From Liquorilactobacillus mali KCTC 3596 = DSM 20444 (GTDB lineage Bacteria > Bacillota > Bacilli > Lactobacillales > Lactobacillaceae): a DNA stretch of 64,000 nucleotides. The translations under genes and the position numbers were made by a program. The DNA lies in assembly GCF_000260415.1 (NCBI RefSeq), contig NZ_BACP01000057.1, forward strand, positions 62,001 to 126,000. Reading direction: 5' to 3'. Shown piece by piece: positions 26,795-36,016 of this stretch (the stretch's first letter is position 1; each line of letters opens with the position of its first letter). The notes beneath the pieces are model-generated. The model was not told where the DNA came from and ran no database searches. It was given only the letters and a program-made list of their open reading frames with translations.

Positions 26795-27634
26795 TTAAAG
26801 TCCTAAGCGACCACCATGGACTTTAACAACATTAGAAGTGATAATAAATGCCTCTGGATCAATAGCATGAATTGCACGCAGTAAAGGGCCGTAACTTTGA
26901 TTGTCAACAACAAGCATTAGGATTTCTTTTTGATTGTCACTGTAGCCACCACGAACATCGTACACGGTCAAGCTATGATCAACGTTAAGTGCCATTTCTT
27001 GAATTTCCTTTGTCTTATGGAGACTCATGACTTGAATTTGAAATTTGTGATCTAGCCCTGTTTCAATGTAACGCATAACGACAGAGGTAATAATTAACGA
27101 GAAAACGGCTAAAAAGAAGGCATTCAGGCCCATTGTAAAAATATTAAAGAAAGTTACGATAAAATCAATGACCAGAAGTGAGATCGCAGTGTTAATGTGA
27201 AAATATTTGCGTATGATTAGTGGAGGCACGGTCGTTCCACCGCTAGAAGCATCAATACGATAAAGCATAGCGATACCAAATGCAAAAATTATTCCGCCAA
27301 TAGTAACGGCAAGAAAGGAATCATCGACAAGCTTAAAACTAGGTGTTAGATACATGAATAGAGGTAACAGGAAACTACCCAATGTAATTTTTTGAACGAC
27401 TTTTCTTTCTAAAAAGAAAAAAGCCAAAATAATCATAATGACATTTATTACTAGTACTGAAGTTGCAGTGTTAATACCAAAAGAAGCGTTTAACAAAATT
27501 GCGATACCGGTTGATCCACCAGCAGCAACCTCAATTGGTGAATAGAAAAAATTAATGGAAATAACTATTATTTCAAGTGCTACGATGAGTATCAAAAAAT
27601 TAATTATTGGTTTTTTTCTGAGATTTTTTGGCAT
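26795..27634 (-). CDS. YitT-family membrane protein (DUF161/DUF2179)
   Basis: A 279-residue protein with about five to six membrane helices in the first 190 residues and a soluble C-terminal DUF2179 domain (about 200-279, ending TSNVVKVHGGRLGL). The AAGGSTGIAILL and IDASSGGTTVPPLI repeats, each with a small-residue GG core, are the family signature. The function is not established; relatives are annotated as possible transporters. It starts at ATG 27634 behind GAAAGGAG. It lies 94 bases after the glycerate kinase gene on the same strand, with no clear terminator between. Confidence 0.87.
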   Translation of the reverse strand: MPKNLRKKPIINFLILIVALEIIVISINFFYSPIEVAAGGSTGIAILLNASFGINTATSVLVINVIMIILAFFFLERKVVQKITLGSFLLPLFMYLTPSFKLVDDSFLAVTIGGIIFAFGIAMLYRIDASSGGTTVPPLIIRKYFHINTAISLLVIDFIVTFFNIFTMGLNAFFLAVFSLIITSVVMRYIETGLDHKFQIQVMSLHKTKEIQEMALNVDHSLTVYDVRGGYSDNQKEILMLVVDNQSYGPLLRAIHAIDPEAFIITSNVVKVHGGRLGL

Positions 27635-27728
27635 GGATGGCTCCTTTCATATCACTTATTAGTAATATTTTACCAAAATTCCAATAGTGACGCGAGAATT
27701 CTTGCACAGAAGGTCAGTATCCAAGCAA

Positions 27729-28874
27729 CTAAGATCTCAGGACTTTGATTAGACGTGCAATATTTTCAGAAGTTTGAGCAATGTCATCTTGACTATCTTC
27801 AAAAGCGCGTTCTAGGCTTTTAGCACCAGAAACAGTAGAGAAGATTGCCTCTATTACGTTATCTTGGTACAAAACATCAACGTCTTTACCTACATATCCA
27901 GCAAGAGCAATAACGGGAATGTTAGGAGAAATGCTTTTAGAAGCCTGTGCAACTCCAAATGGTGTTTTTCCATATTGAGTCTGGAAGTCAATTCCACCCT
28001 CGCCTGTAATGACGAAATCTGCACCATATACTTTATTTTTTAAATTTGTGTAATTTACTACAATGTCGATTCCATGTTTCATTTGTGCTGTGGTAAAGGC
28101 TAGCAGCCCTGCACCCAAGCCACCTGCTGCACCTGCACCAGGTAATGCAGCCACATCTTTATTCAGAGACTTTTGCAATATTTCTGAGTAATGGATCAGG
28201 CTTTTATCAAGTTGTTGGACCATTTTAGGAGTTGCACCTTTTTGTGGACCGAAAACTGCCGATGCTCCATTTTTCCCTGTTAATGGGTTAGTAACATCTG
28301 ATGCAATTACTATCTTGACTTTGGTTAGGCGATCATCAATGTTCGAAGTATCAATTTTAGCAAGATGCGCTAAGGCTGCACCACCAAACGGTAATTCTTT
28401 TCCTTTTGCATCCAGCAAATGTATTCCGATGGCCTGGGCCATTCCAGCACCTCCATCATTTGTGGCACTGCCGCCGATGCCAAGAATAATTTCTTCGATG
28501 TTGTGATCAAGAGCATCGATGATTAGCTGTCCTGTTCCAAAAGTAGTTGTAATCAGAGGATTTGCAGTGAGCTTATCAATATAGCCAATTCCACTTGCTT
28601 CCGCCATCTCGATTACAGCAGTTTTGGAATTTCCAAGAAGACCATATTTTGCGGTCACCTTGTTTCCAAGAGGACCAGTTACTTCCTTTGAAATGATGGT
28701 ACCATCTGTAGCATCAACGAGTGACTGAACAGTTCCTTCGCCACCGTCAGCCATTGGAACAAGTTCGAAAATTGCTGTGGGAAAAATTTTCGAAATTCCT
28801 TTTTTTATAGCTAAAGCAACTTCTTTGGCTGTTAGACTTCCTTTGAATGAATCTGGAGCAATGACAAATTTCAT
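27729..28874 (-). CDS. Glycerate kinase (GarK/GlxK family)
   Basis: Phosphorylates D-glycerate to 2- or 3-phosphoglycerate, feeding glycolysis. The opening MKFVIAPDSFKGSL, the PMADGGEGTVQSL segment (about 45), GIGGSATNDGGAGMA (about 127) and GEGGIDFQT (about 287) are the family motifs. Start at ATG 28874, which has GTGAGG upstream and yields 381 residues; an in-frame start at 28889 has no such site. It is directly downstream of a GntP-type permease, so the two form a glycerate uptake and phosphorylation operon. Confidence 0.93.
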   Translation of the reverse strand: MKFVIAPDSFKGSLTAKEVALAIKKGISKIFPTAIFELVPMADGGEGTVQSLVDATDGTIISKEVTGPLGNKVTAKYGLLGNSKTAVIEMAEASGIGYIDKLTANPLITTTFGTGQLIIDALDHNIEEIILGIGGSATNDGGAGMAQAIGIHLLDAKGKELPFGGAALAHLAKIDTSNIDDRLTKVKIVIASDVTNPLTGKNGASAVFGPQKGATPKMVQQLDKSLIHYSEILQKSLNKDVAALPGAGAAGGLGAGLLAFTTAQMKHGIDIVVNYTNLKNKVYGADFVITGEGGIDFQTQYGKTPFGVAQASKSISPNIPVIALAGYVGKDVDVLYQDNVIEAIFSTVSGAKSLERAFEDSQDDIAQTSENIARLIKVLRS

Positions 28875-28889
28875 GATAAAAGACCTCAC

Positions 28890-30197
28890 TTAAAATTTTA
28901 GAAAACCAAAAATAATTGTTGCAGTTATCATAGCTGTAAGACCTATGAGGGATTCATAAAGTATACAACGTGAACGTTCTTTGATGTCCATGTGCATTGC
29001 ATTTGCAGTGACATGGAAATAGTTTCCATGTGGCAATTGATCAATTACGATCGCTCCTGTATGAACCATAGCAGCCGCAGCAAGTGGAGTAACTCCAAAT
29101 CCTAGGATTGCTTTTGAAAATGACCCAGTTGCTAGGATAACACCAGTTGAGGTCGAGGCAGAAGCCGCTGCCATCAAGATACCAGACAATGGTGCCAGCA
29201 AAACGCCTGAAATATGACTGATTTTAATCAAATTAATAATTTGTTCTGGTAAGTTTGAAGAGGTAATGGTTGCTCCAATAGTACCAGCGCCGATTAAAAT
29301 TAGAACAACATCTGTCATACGATTTATACCAGAGGCGGCATATTCACGAATTTTGTGACCTTGTTTCATAGCAATCGTGCCAACAATGGCAGCAAATGGC
29401 AGAATATAAAGTGCATCCAAGTTTAAATTGGTCAAAAAAGTAATGTGAAGAAGTGAGCCGATTGGATTCAATAAAAGCAAGACAACTGCCACTAAGGGTG
29501 TTACAAGTGCAGTTTTTAAAGTCGGTAATTGTTTGGGAGATTTTGAACTACTAGGTAATTCAAAGTCGCGTTCTGTTATCATAGAACCATTTCTTTTAAG
29601 CAGGTTTGCTAAAAAAATGGTCATTGCAAGAGCCAAAAGTGCGGGAATTAAATCGGCTAGCATAACCTGACTTAATTGTAGATTAAATCCTTTTGCGGCA
29701 GCAATTGTATTGGGATTAGGTGAAATGATATTACCAGCTTTTCCACCACCAGAAAGTGCGACTAACAAGGATAACTTTGAAATATGCATGCGTTGTCCGA
29801 CTTCGAGAGCAATTTGAGCGACTATTAGAACAGCGACAGGAATGAAGACACCAACGGCTGTGATGACCATTGTAGCTAAAGATAATGCAAAGAGTGCAAA
29901 ATGATCACCAAGTTTAGTGACGATTGCACGGGCGATTGTATCGGCCGCACCTGATTCCATCATAACACCGGCTAACATTCCTGCTGCGAGGACGCGTAAA
30001 ACTGTCCCCATAACACTTTGTGAACCTTGTATTAAAATATTAATTGTTTGGACTAGGTTTGCTCCACCAAGTAAAGCACCAACTATAGCACCTAAAATTA
30101 ACGAATAGACAGGATTAACCTTTTTTAGAATTAAAATAATGGCAATAGCTAAGCCAATTAATGCTGCCCACCAAGAAATTGTAAGTGAGGAACTCAT
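28890..30197 (-). CDS. GntP-family permease (gluconate/glycerate type)
   Basis: A 435-residue membrane protein with about twelve helices. The GGGKAGNIISPNPNTIAAAKGF stretch (about 149-170) is diagnostic for the GntP family, which brings gluconate or related sugar acids in with protons. Its 15-base distance from glycerate kinase makes glycerate the likely substrate. The ATG is preceded by TTAGGAGG, and a consensus-like promoter lies about 52 bases upstream on the minus strand. No dedicated regulator gene is seen. Confidence 0.9.
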   Translation of the reverse strand: MSSSLTISWWAALIGLAIAIILILKKVNPVYSLILGAIVGALLGGANLVQTINILIQGSQSVMGTVLRVLAAGMLAGVMMESGAADTIARAIVTKLGDHFALFALSLATMVITAVGVFIPVAVLIVAQIALEVGQRMHISKLSLLVALSGGGKAGNIISPNPNTIAAAKGFNLQLSQVMLADLIPALLALAMTIFLANLLKRNGSMITERDFELPSSSKSPKQLPTLKTALVTPLVAVVLLLLNPIGSLLHITFLTNLNLDALYILPFAAIVGTIAMKQGHKIREYAASGINRMTDVVLILIGAGTIGATITSSNLPEQIINLIKISHISGVLLAPLSGILMAAASASTSTGVILATGSFSKAILGFGVTPLAAAAMVHTGAIVIDQLPHGNYFHVTANAMHMDIKERSRCILYESLIGLTAMITATIIFGFLKF

Positions 30198-30248
30198 TAA
30201 AAAAACCTCCTAATTGTGAAAAAAATATCAAAATAAGACACAAAATAT

Positions 30249-30277
30249 ATTGTACCTATATGTGATAATAATTACAA
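30249..30277 (-). promoter_or_regulatory. Promoter of the glycerate permease/kinase operon
   Basis: On the minus strand, TTGTAA (30277-30272) and TACAAT (30254-30249) with a 17-base spacer. It lies in the 323-base gap 30198-30520, which also holds the nested inverted repeat at 30414. Confidence 0.6.
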
Positions 30278-30413
30278 GCTCTTTTATATACTGTTAAATC
30301 AGTATTCTATATAATATGTATTTACTGAATTAATTCGTTGTTTCTTACTTTTTAAAAGTTAATTTAATCACAATTATTTCTATGGAATTCTTACGAATAG
30401 AGAGAAATAAATT

Positions 30414-30457
30414 AGTGGTTTAAAAAGTTAATCACTTTAAACAAAAAAACGACCACT
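30414..30457. promoter_or_regulatory. Nested inverted repeats upstream of the LytTR operon
   Basis: An outer repeat AGTGGT (30414-30419) with ACCACT (30452-30457) encloses GTTTAAAAAGT (30418) with ACTTTAAAC (30434-30442). It lies about 65 bases before the LytTR gene. It could be an autoregulatory operator or a structured leader. No T run follows, so it is not a typical terminator. Confidence 0.4.
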
Positions 30458-30520
30458 TGTGTAAAATCTGTTTACCTTTTTAAAAACATATGGTGTACTT
30501 AATTGGAAGGGAAAGATCTT

Positions 30521-30970
30521 ATGAAGATTAGAGTAGAAATTGATAAAGAGGTCAAAGAAACTGAAGTGGTTATTCGAGCGTCCGAGCAAACTGATGACGT
30601 TAAAAAATTGTATGAAGAGATTTTAAGAAAAATCATCAACAAAAGAATTAAATTGTTTCAAGGAGCGACGGAATTTTACATAAACAGTTCTAACATACTT
30701 TTTTTTGAAACTGATGAAAGAATTGTTAATGCACATACAAGGAGTGATTTATTTGAAACACATTTAAGATTATACGAGCTTGAAAATCTACTACCGCAAA
30801 ACTTCATGAGAATCTCGAAATCGGCAATTATTAATTTAGATGAAGTATACACATTAACACGCAGTTTAACTGGCAATCTGATTGCTTTTCATGAGTCGTA
30901 TAAACAGGTATACGTTTCGCGGAGATATTTTAAAGATGTAAAAAAAAGATTAGAAAGCAGGGAAAAATAA
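30521..30970 (+). CDS. LytTR-domain transcription regulator
   Basis: A 149-residue DNA-binding protein without a receiver domain. The C-terminal half is a LytTR domain: ILFFETDERIVNAHT (about 61-75), LPQNFMRISKSAIINLDEV (about 93-111) and the end VSRRYFKDVKKRL. Such stand-alone LytTR regulators commonly sit upstream of a membrane protein that controls them and of ABC exporters. That is the arrangement here. ATG 30521 follows GGAAGGGAAAG; an in-frame start at 30503 lacks a site. Target sites and the inducing signal are unknown. Confidence 0.9.
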   Translation: MKIRVEIDKEVKETEVVIRASEQTDDVKKLYEEILRKIINKRIKLFQGATEFYINSSNILFFETDERIVNAHTRSDLFETHLRLYELENLLPQNFMRISKSAIINLDEVYTLTRSLTGNLIAFHESYKQVYVSRRYFKDVKKRLESREK

Positions 30971-30973
30971 AAT

Positions 30974-31675
30974 ATGAGAGCAAAACGTTTTTTTTTAGGA
31001 ATTATAATTCTGTTACTCGCAACATTGCTTGTTTCGACAAAATTAGAAATTATTAGCTTCCATTTTAAGTTTTGGACAATCGCATTTACTGTCTTGTTTA
31101 TATTTTTATTGATACAGGGAATTTTATACAGGAGAATTTCACAGAGTGTTTTTTCGATAGCTTTTTTAGTAATGCTTTATGCTGAGAAATTGGGTATTGA
31201 GAGATTAGGCATGTGGACGATTTTTTTAGCCGCATGTTTGGTGAGTGTGGGATTATCAATGATCTTTAAATCATTTGGCGGAAGTAGAAAATGGGATTGG
31301 AATTGGAAGCATAAGGTTAGTTCACTTGAGACTGATACCTCTGAAAAAAAAGTAAAGATTAGTGAAAGCATGTCTAGTAGCGTCAGATATGTCAAAGCAA
31401 ATAATCTTGAACAGGTTGCAATCAGCTCAAGGCTTGCATCCTTGAAAATTTATTTTGACAATGTCGAATTTCAAGATGATGAAGCAAATGTATTTATTAA
31501 TGGTTCATTAAGTGAAATAATGTTGTTCTTCCCCAAGGAATGGAAAGTTTTTGTCAATATAAATAGCATTTTGAGCGAGATTGATACTGCGCAGGAAGAG
31601 GGGAATATTTTTGAAAAAAAAGTATATATCAAAGGAAATTTGAATTTATCAGAATTAAAAATTAAGTATATTTAA
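30974..31675 (+). CDS. LiaF-like membrane protein
   Basis: A 233-residue protein with about four short membrane helices (first 100 residues) and a soluble C-terminal half whose pattern (LASLKIYFDNVEFQ, INGSLSEIMLFFPKEW) fits the LiaF / cell-wall-active-antibiotic-response domain. LiaF proteins repress envelope-stress regulators until the membrane is perturbed. It starts three bases after the LytTR gene, so a LytTR plus LiaF-like control pair is likely. An alternative is an uncharacterised LytTR-associated membrane inhibitor. Family membership is moderately sure. Confidence 0.7.
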   Translation: MRAKRFFLGIIILLLATLLVSTKLEIISFHFKFWTIAFTVLFIFLLIQGILYRRISQSVFSIAFLVMLYAEKLGIERLGMWTIFLAACLVSVGLSMIFKSFGGSRKWDWNWKHKVSSLETDTSEKKVKISESMSSSVRYVKANNLEQVAISSRLASLKIYFDNVEFQDDEANVFINGSLSEIMLFFPKEWKVFVNINSILSEIDTAQEEGNIFEKKVYIKGNLNLSELKIKYI

Positions 31676-31701
31676 TAACTATTTTGGGAGTGAAAGTCTA
31701 T

Positions 31702-33426
31702 ATGGGAATTTTAAAACCCTATTTAAAAAATAATTATCTATCAATAATTGGAGCTGTTATTTCGGTAATTGTGTTAGCCGGAAGTACTTTGTGGCAGCCT
31801 AAGCTCTTACAAACAATCATGAAAGCAATAATCGCGAATAATCGTACTGAGGTTTATGATTATGGGGTTCAGCTGATTGTCTTGGCGTTAATTGGTATCG
31901 TTGCAGGAATTACCAGTACCTTTTTCTCTGCAAAGGTAGCACAAGCGGTTACGACTGATTTAAGGGCGGAACTATATGATAAAATTCAAGAATTTTCTTT
32001 TGGAAATATCGAGAAATTTTCAACTGGTAGTTTAGTCGTACGGTTAATTAATGATATGAATCAGATTTTAAATCTAGTAATGACGATGTTAACGCAAATA
32101 CTACGGATTCCGTTACTTTTTGTGGGAGCATTTGTCTTGGGAATCATTACAGTTCCTAGATTATGGTGGATTGAAATTTTGATGATTGGATTGATATTAT
32201 TATTAACAGGTGCGGTTTTTTCGCACATGGGTAATTTATTTGCGAAATTTCAAAAATGGTTGGATAAGATGAATACAGTTGCAAAGGAATCAATGCAAGG
32301 TATTCGGGTCGTTAAATCATTTAATCAAGAAGAAAACGAGGCCAAAAAATTTGCTACAACTGCAGGCGAACTGAAAAACTTGAATTTAACGATTGGATAT
32401 TTATTTTCATTATTAATCCCTGCTTTTATGTTAATTTCAAATTTGATGATTCTATTGGCGGTTTATCTTATTGGAGCTAAAATTACAAGCCATCCAAATG
32501 ATTTGGCAGCAATCGCATCATTTATTTCTTATCTGATGCAATTAATGTTCGCTATTATAATAGGTGCTATGACGATGACGATGGCCTCTAGAGGAATGAT
32601 CTCAATGAATCGTGTTAAAGAGGTGTTAGAAACTAAGCCTGATATTGAATTTAGTGATAGTTCAGTTGAGGACACGTTAGCTTCAAACATTGAGTTCGAA
32701 AATGTTAGCTTTGCATATCCTAACGCCAGTGAAGACTCTCTGAAGAATATTTCATTTGAGATTGAGGCAGGAAATTTTGTCGGAATTGTTGGCTCTACAG
32801 GATCTGGGAAAACAACGTTGGCACAATTAATTGCGCGGTTGTATGACCCAACAAAAGGGGACATTAAGATCGGCGGCAAAAAATTACAGACAATTGCTGC
32901 ATCAACATTGCGCAAAACAGTTAGTTTTGTTTTGCAAAAGGCAATTCTTTTTTCTGGTACGATTGAGGACAATTTGAAACAAGGAAAATCTGATGCAACG
33001 AATGAAGAAATGGAATGGGCACTAGATGTAGCCCAGGCGAAAGAATTTGTTGATAAATATGATGATGGTGTAAAGCATCGTGTAGAAGAGAGATCTGCTA
33101 ATTTTTCCGGTGGTCAAAAACAAAGATTATCAATTGCTAGAGGAATCATAGGCAAACCTAAAATATTAATTCTTGATGATTCAACTTCTGCATTGGATGC
33201 AAAATCCGAGAAATTGGTTCAGCAGGCGCTTGAAAGTGAAATGAAAACAACGACGGTCTTTATGATTGCAGAAAAAATATCCTCAGTAATAAAGGCGGAC
33301 ACGATTTTGGTACTTGATGACGGTGAGTTAGTTGGAATGGGAACACATAAAGAGCTATTAGAGAACTCGCCAATTTACCGAGAGATATATGCTGCACAGC
33401 TTTCACGAATAGGAGGGCAAGCATAG
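31702..33426 (+). CDS. Heterodimeric ABC exporter of the LytTR unit, degenerate-site subunit
   Basis: A 574-residue half-transporter: six predicted helices, then an ATPase with Walker A GSTGSGKT (about 364), signature FSGGQKQ (about 468), Walker B followed by Asp in place of Glu (LILDDSTSALD, about 488) and the switch His replaced (IAEKIS, about 522). ATG 31702 is supported by GGGAGTGA upstream. Overlaps the partner gene by one base (TAGTG), as in the exporter at 3.05 kb. Following a LytTR/LiaF-like pair, it probably exports a membrane-active compound or drug. Confidence 0.9.
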   Translation: MGILKPYLKNNYLSIIGAVISVIVLAGSTLWQPKLLQTIMKAIIANNRTEVYDYGVQLIVLALIGIVAGITSTFFSAKVAQAVTTDLRAELYDKIQEFSFGNIEKFSTGSLVVRLINDMNQILNLVMTMLTQILRIPLLFVGAFVLGIITVPRLWWIEILMIGLILLLTGAVFSHMGNLFAKFQKWLDKMNTVAKESMQGIRVVKSFNQEENEAKKFATTAGELKNLNLTIGYLFSLLIPAFMLISNLMILLAVYLIGAKITSHPNDLAAIASFISYLMQLMFAIIIGAMTMTMASRGMISMNRVKEVLETKPDIEFSDSSVEDTLASNIEFENVSFAYPNASEDSLKNISFEIEAGNFVGIVGSTGSGKTTLAQLIARLYDPTKGDIKIGGKKLQTIAASTLRKTVSFVLQKAILFSGTIEDNLKQGKSDATNEEMEWALDVAQAKEFVDKYDDGVKHRVEERSANFSGGQKQRLSIARGIIGKPKILILDDSTSALDAKSEKLVQQALESEMKTTTVFMIAEKISSVIKADTILVLDDGELVGMGTHKELLENSPIYREIYAAQLSRIGGQA

Positions 33427-35207
33427 TGAAGGATTTTAAATTATCAATTGCATATTTTAAGCATTATTTAAAGCCGTACTGGAAAGGATTGATCTTTGTT
33501 GTAGGTTTAACGATCATTTCTACGTGGGCACAGATAAAAGCACCAGTTTATTTGGGAAAAGCCATGACAAGTCTTAGTAAATATTTAGTTGCTTATATGA
33601 ATCCAGCAACCCATCAAAGCGCATCTTTAGCTAATTTTCATAATGCACTTTGGATGATACTAGGGTTTTATCTCTTGTCAGTATTTACTATGCTGATCTC
33701 AAGTTTGTTGATTTCGCGAATAAATGCTCTATCAACTAATAAGATGCAGCGCGGACTGTTTGGCAAGTTGCAAAAAATGACAATCAGTTATTTTGATAGA
33801 CACCAAGATGGTAAAATACTATCATTATTTACATCTGATTTGGATAACATTTTCAATGCGATGAACCAAGCAATTTTCGAATTGATTTCACAGGTAGTAC
33901 TCTACATAGGAGTCATCTGGATGATGTTTTCATTGAATGTCAAACTTGCGTTAGCTACAGTCGCTTCAACACCTTTCGTGATTTTAATCGCCTTTTTTAT
34001 TATCCGAAAGGCAAGGTATTATATTGACAATCAGCAAGATGAAATTAGTAAGTTAAATGGATATGTTAATGAGCAAATCAATGGTGAGAAAATCATTATT
34101 ACTAATGGTCTGCAGAAAAAATCAGTAGAAAATTTCAAGGTATTAAATGAACGTGTTCGTAAGTCGACGTTCAAAGGACAGTTGTATTCAGGCATGCTTT
34201 TCCCCCTGATGCAGGGATTGTCATTGCTTAATTTGGCGATTGTTATAGCATATGGTTCTTGGATGGTAATCAATGGAGATGTAGGTAAGGCAGTTGGATT
34301 AGGGTTAGTAGTTACCTTTGTTCAATATTCACAACAATATTTTCAGCCTATTACGCAGATCACATCCATGTATTCTATGCTGCAATTAGCATTGACTGGT
34401 GCTAAAAGATTGAGTACTGTGCTGAAACAGCCTGAAGAACAAGTAAATAAGGATGGACGAAAACTTCTGGAGGTTAATGAAGGAGTTGAGTTGAAGAATG
34501 TTCACTTTGGATATAATAGCGAAAAAGAGATTCTGCATGGAATTGATATTAGCGTGAAGAAAGGTAAAATGATTGCACTAGTTGGACCGACTGGTTCAGG
34601 TAAAACAACAGTAATGAATTTGCTAAATCGTTTTTATGATGTAACAAATGGTGAAGTTTTATTTGATGGAACGGATGTAAGAGATTTTGAACTGCATTCG
34701 TTACGTAAAAACGTTGGAATTGTACTACAGGATTCAGTTTTATTTTCAGGGACAATTGCTGATAATATAAAATTTGGATTACCAGAAGCAACAGAGGCCC
34801 AGATGATTGCTGCTGCAAAGCAGGCACATATTCATGATTATATTGAAAGCTTGCCAGATAAATACGAAACTAAAGTCGATGATGAAAATTCGATACTATC
34901 TGTTGGTCAAAAACAATTGCTCAGTATTGCTAGAACGTTGTTGACTGATCCTAGCTTTTTAATTTTAGATGAAGCAACTTCAAATGTTGATATGGTTACA
35001 GAAGAAAAAATAAAAAAAGCAATGGACAATGTTATTGCTGGAAGAACAAGTTTTGTTATTGCCCATCGACTTAAGACAATTGTGGAAGCAGATGAAATTA
35101 TTGTCTTAAAAGATGGAGTAGTAATAGAACGTGGAAACCACCAAAAATTGTTGAAAGATAAGGGCTTCTATTATAATCTGTATGTTAATCAGATGGTATT
35201 TGAGTAG
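33426..35207 (+). CDS. Heterodimeric ABC exporter of the LytTR unit, consensus-site subunit
   Basis: The 593-residue partner, starting with GTG in the previous stop codon behind AGGAGGG. Six helices, then Walker A GPTGSGKT (about 387), a deviating signature LSVGQKQ (about 491), consensus Walker B with catalytic Glu (LILDEATSNVD, about 511) and switch His (IAHRLK, about 545). The domain arrangement and residue pattern mirror the 4801-6591 gene, so the window holds two separate LmrCD-like exporters. No terminator is obvious before the next gene, 28 bases on. Confidence 0.9.
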   Translation: MKDFKLSIAYFKHYLKPYWKGLIFVVGLTIISTWAQIKAPVYLGKAMTSLSKYLVAYMNPATHQSASLANFHNALWMILGFYLLSVFTMLISSLLISRINALSTNKMQRGLFGKLQKMTISYFDRHQDGKILSLFTSDLDNIFNAMNQAIFELISQVVLYIGVIWMMFSLNVKLALATVASTPFVILIAFFIIRKARYYIDNQQDEISKLNGYVNEQINGEKIIITNGLQKKSVENFKVLNERVRKSTFKGQLYSGMLFPLMQGLSLLNLAIVIAYGSWMVINGDVGKAVGLGLVVTFVQYSQQYFQPITQITSMYSMLQLALTGAKRLSTVLKQPEEQVNKDGRKLLEVNEGVELKNVHFGYNSEKEILHGIDISVKKGKMIALVGPTGSGKTTVMNLLNRFYDVTNGEVLFDGTDVRDFELHSLRKNVGIVLQDSVLFSGTIADNIKFGLPEATEAQMIAAAKQAHIHDYIESLPDKYETKVDDENSILSVGQKQLLSIARTLLTDPSFLILDEATSNVDMVTEEKIKKAMDNVIAGRTSFVIAHRLKTIVEADEIIVLKDGVVIERGNHQKLLKDKGFYYNLYVNQMVFE

Positions 35208-35235
35208 CAAATTGCAAAATTTGAGGTGGATATAC

Positions 35236-35850
35236 ATGATATCGGAAGATGTATTTGATGTATTTTTGGTACAGGGTCTTGATGAAAGGATGCAAGCCAT
35301 CAGAGAAACTGTTCAGCCAGAATTCAAATTATTAGGAGATAAATTAGTTCCTTTCTTTGAATCAAAGTGTTGTAAGGTGTTTTACGAGCATGTGGCACAA
35401 CACAGAAGGAGAACAAAATATGCACCGGAAATAACGTGGTGCGCATTTAGTCAGCAACAAAGAGGATACAAAATGGAACCGCATTTTCAAGTAGCGGTTA
35501 ACAAAGACTACCTTGCATTGTGGCTCTCATTCATTGATAATCCCAAAGGAGAAGAAAAAATGGCTGCCGCATTTATTGAAAATCCAGAAAAAATAGTTGC
35601 TATACCAACTGATTTTGATGTGTCACTCGATCACACCAAAACTAAGAGTGAAAAGATTGAAAACACAGATATGATTGAAGCTTTGAAAAGATGGAAGAAT
35701 GTAAAAAAAGGTGAGTTTCAGATTGGAAAAATCTTTCCAAAAGAATACTTTAGTAAACACAGCAGTGAAGAATTTCTTACTGAAATATACGATGTTTTTG
35801 AGAGGTTAATTCCTATTTATCAGACTGCAATGAGTATAGTTGAATTTTAA
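35236..35850 (+). CDS. DUF1054 (YktB-like, UPF0637) protein
   Basis: A 204-residue soluble protein with the DUF1054 pattern: FDVFLVQGLDERMQAIR at the start, a basic central QHRRRTKYAP, and PHFQVAVNKDYLALWLSFID. Structures of the family are known but not the function. ATG 35236 follows TTTGAGGTGG; the upstream in-frame start at 35182 lies inside the exporter gene. It may be read from the LytTR operon. A dispersed hairpin element starts four bases after its stop. Confidence 0.87.
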   Translation: MISEDVFDVFLVQGLDERMQAIRETVQPEFKLLGDKLVPFFESKCCKVFYEHVAQHRRRTKYAPEITWCAFSQQQRGYKMEPHFQVAVNKDYLALWLSFIDNPKGEEKMAAAFIENPEKIVAIPTDFDVSLDHTKTKSEKIENTDMIEALKRWKNVKKGEFQIGKIFPKEYFSKHSSEEFLTEIYDVFERLIPIYQTAMSIVEF

Positions 35851-35853
35851 AGT

Positions 35854-36000
35854 AAAAAGAGGACCAGGTCAAAAGGTATTTTTTGATCTGGCTCCTCTTT
35901 TTATTTCCTCTAAATATGGTCCATAAGCTATTTATCAAACGTTGAATTATAACAACCTAAGTCCATAATTTAATGGTGGTACTAAAATTTTCAGCCTACG
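35854..36000. repeat. Dispersed hairpin element, copy D
   Basis: AAAAAGAGGACCAGGTCAAAA pairs with TTTTGATCTGGCTCCTCTTTTT (35854-35902), a strong bidirectional terminator between convergent genes. The tail contains CATAAG (about 35931) and ends in a stretch resembling the right ends of copies C and E (GTGGTACTAAAATTTTCAG). Confidence 0.75.
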
Positions 36001-36016
36001 CTGTTACTCTCATAGA

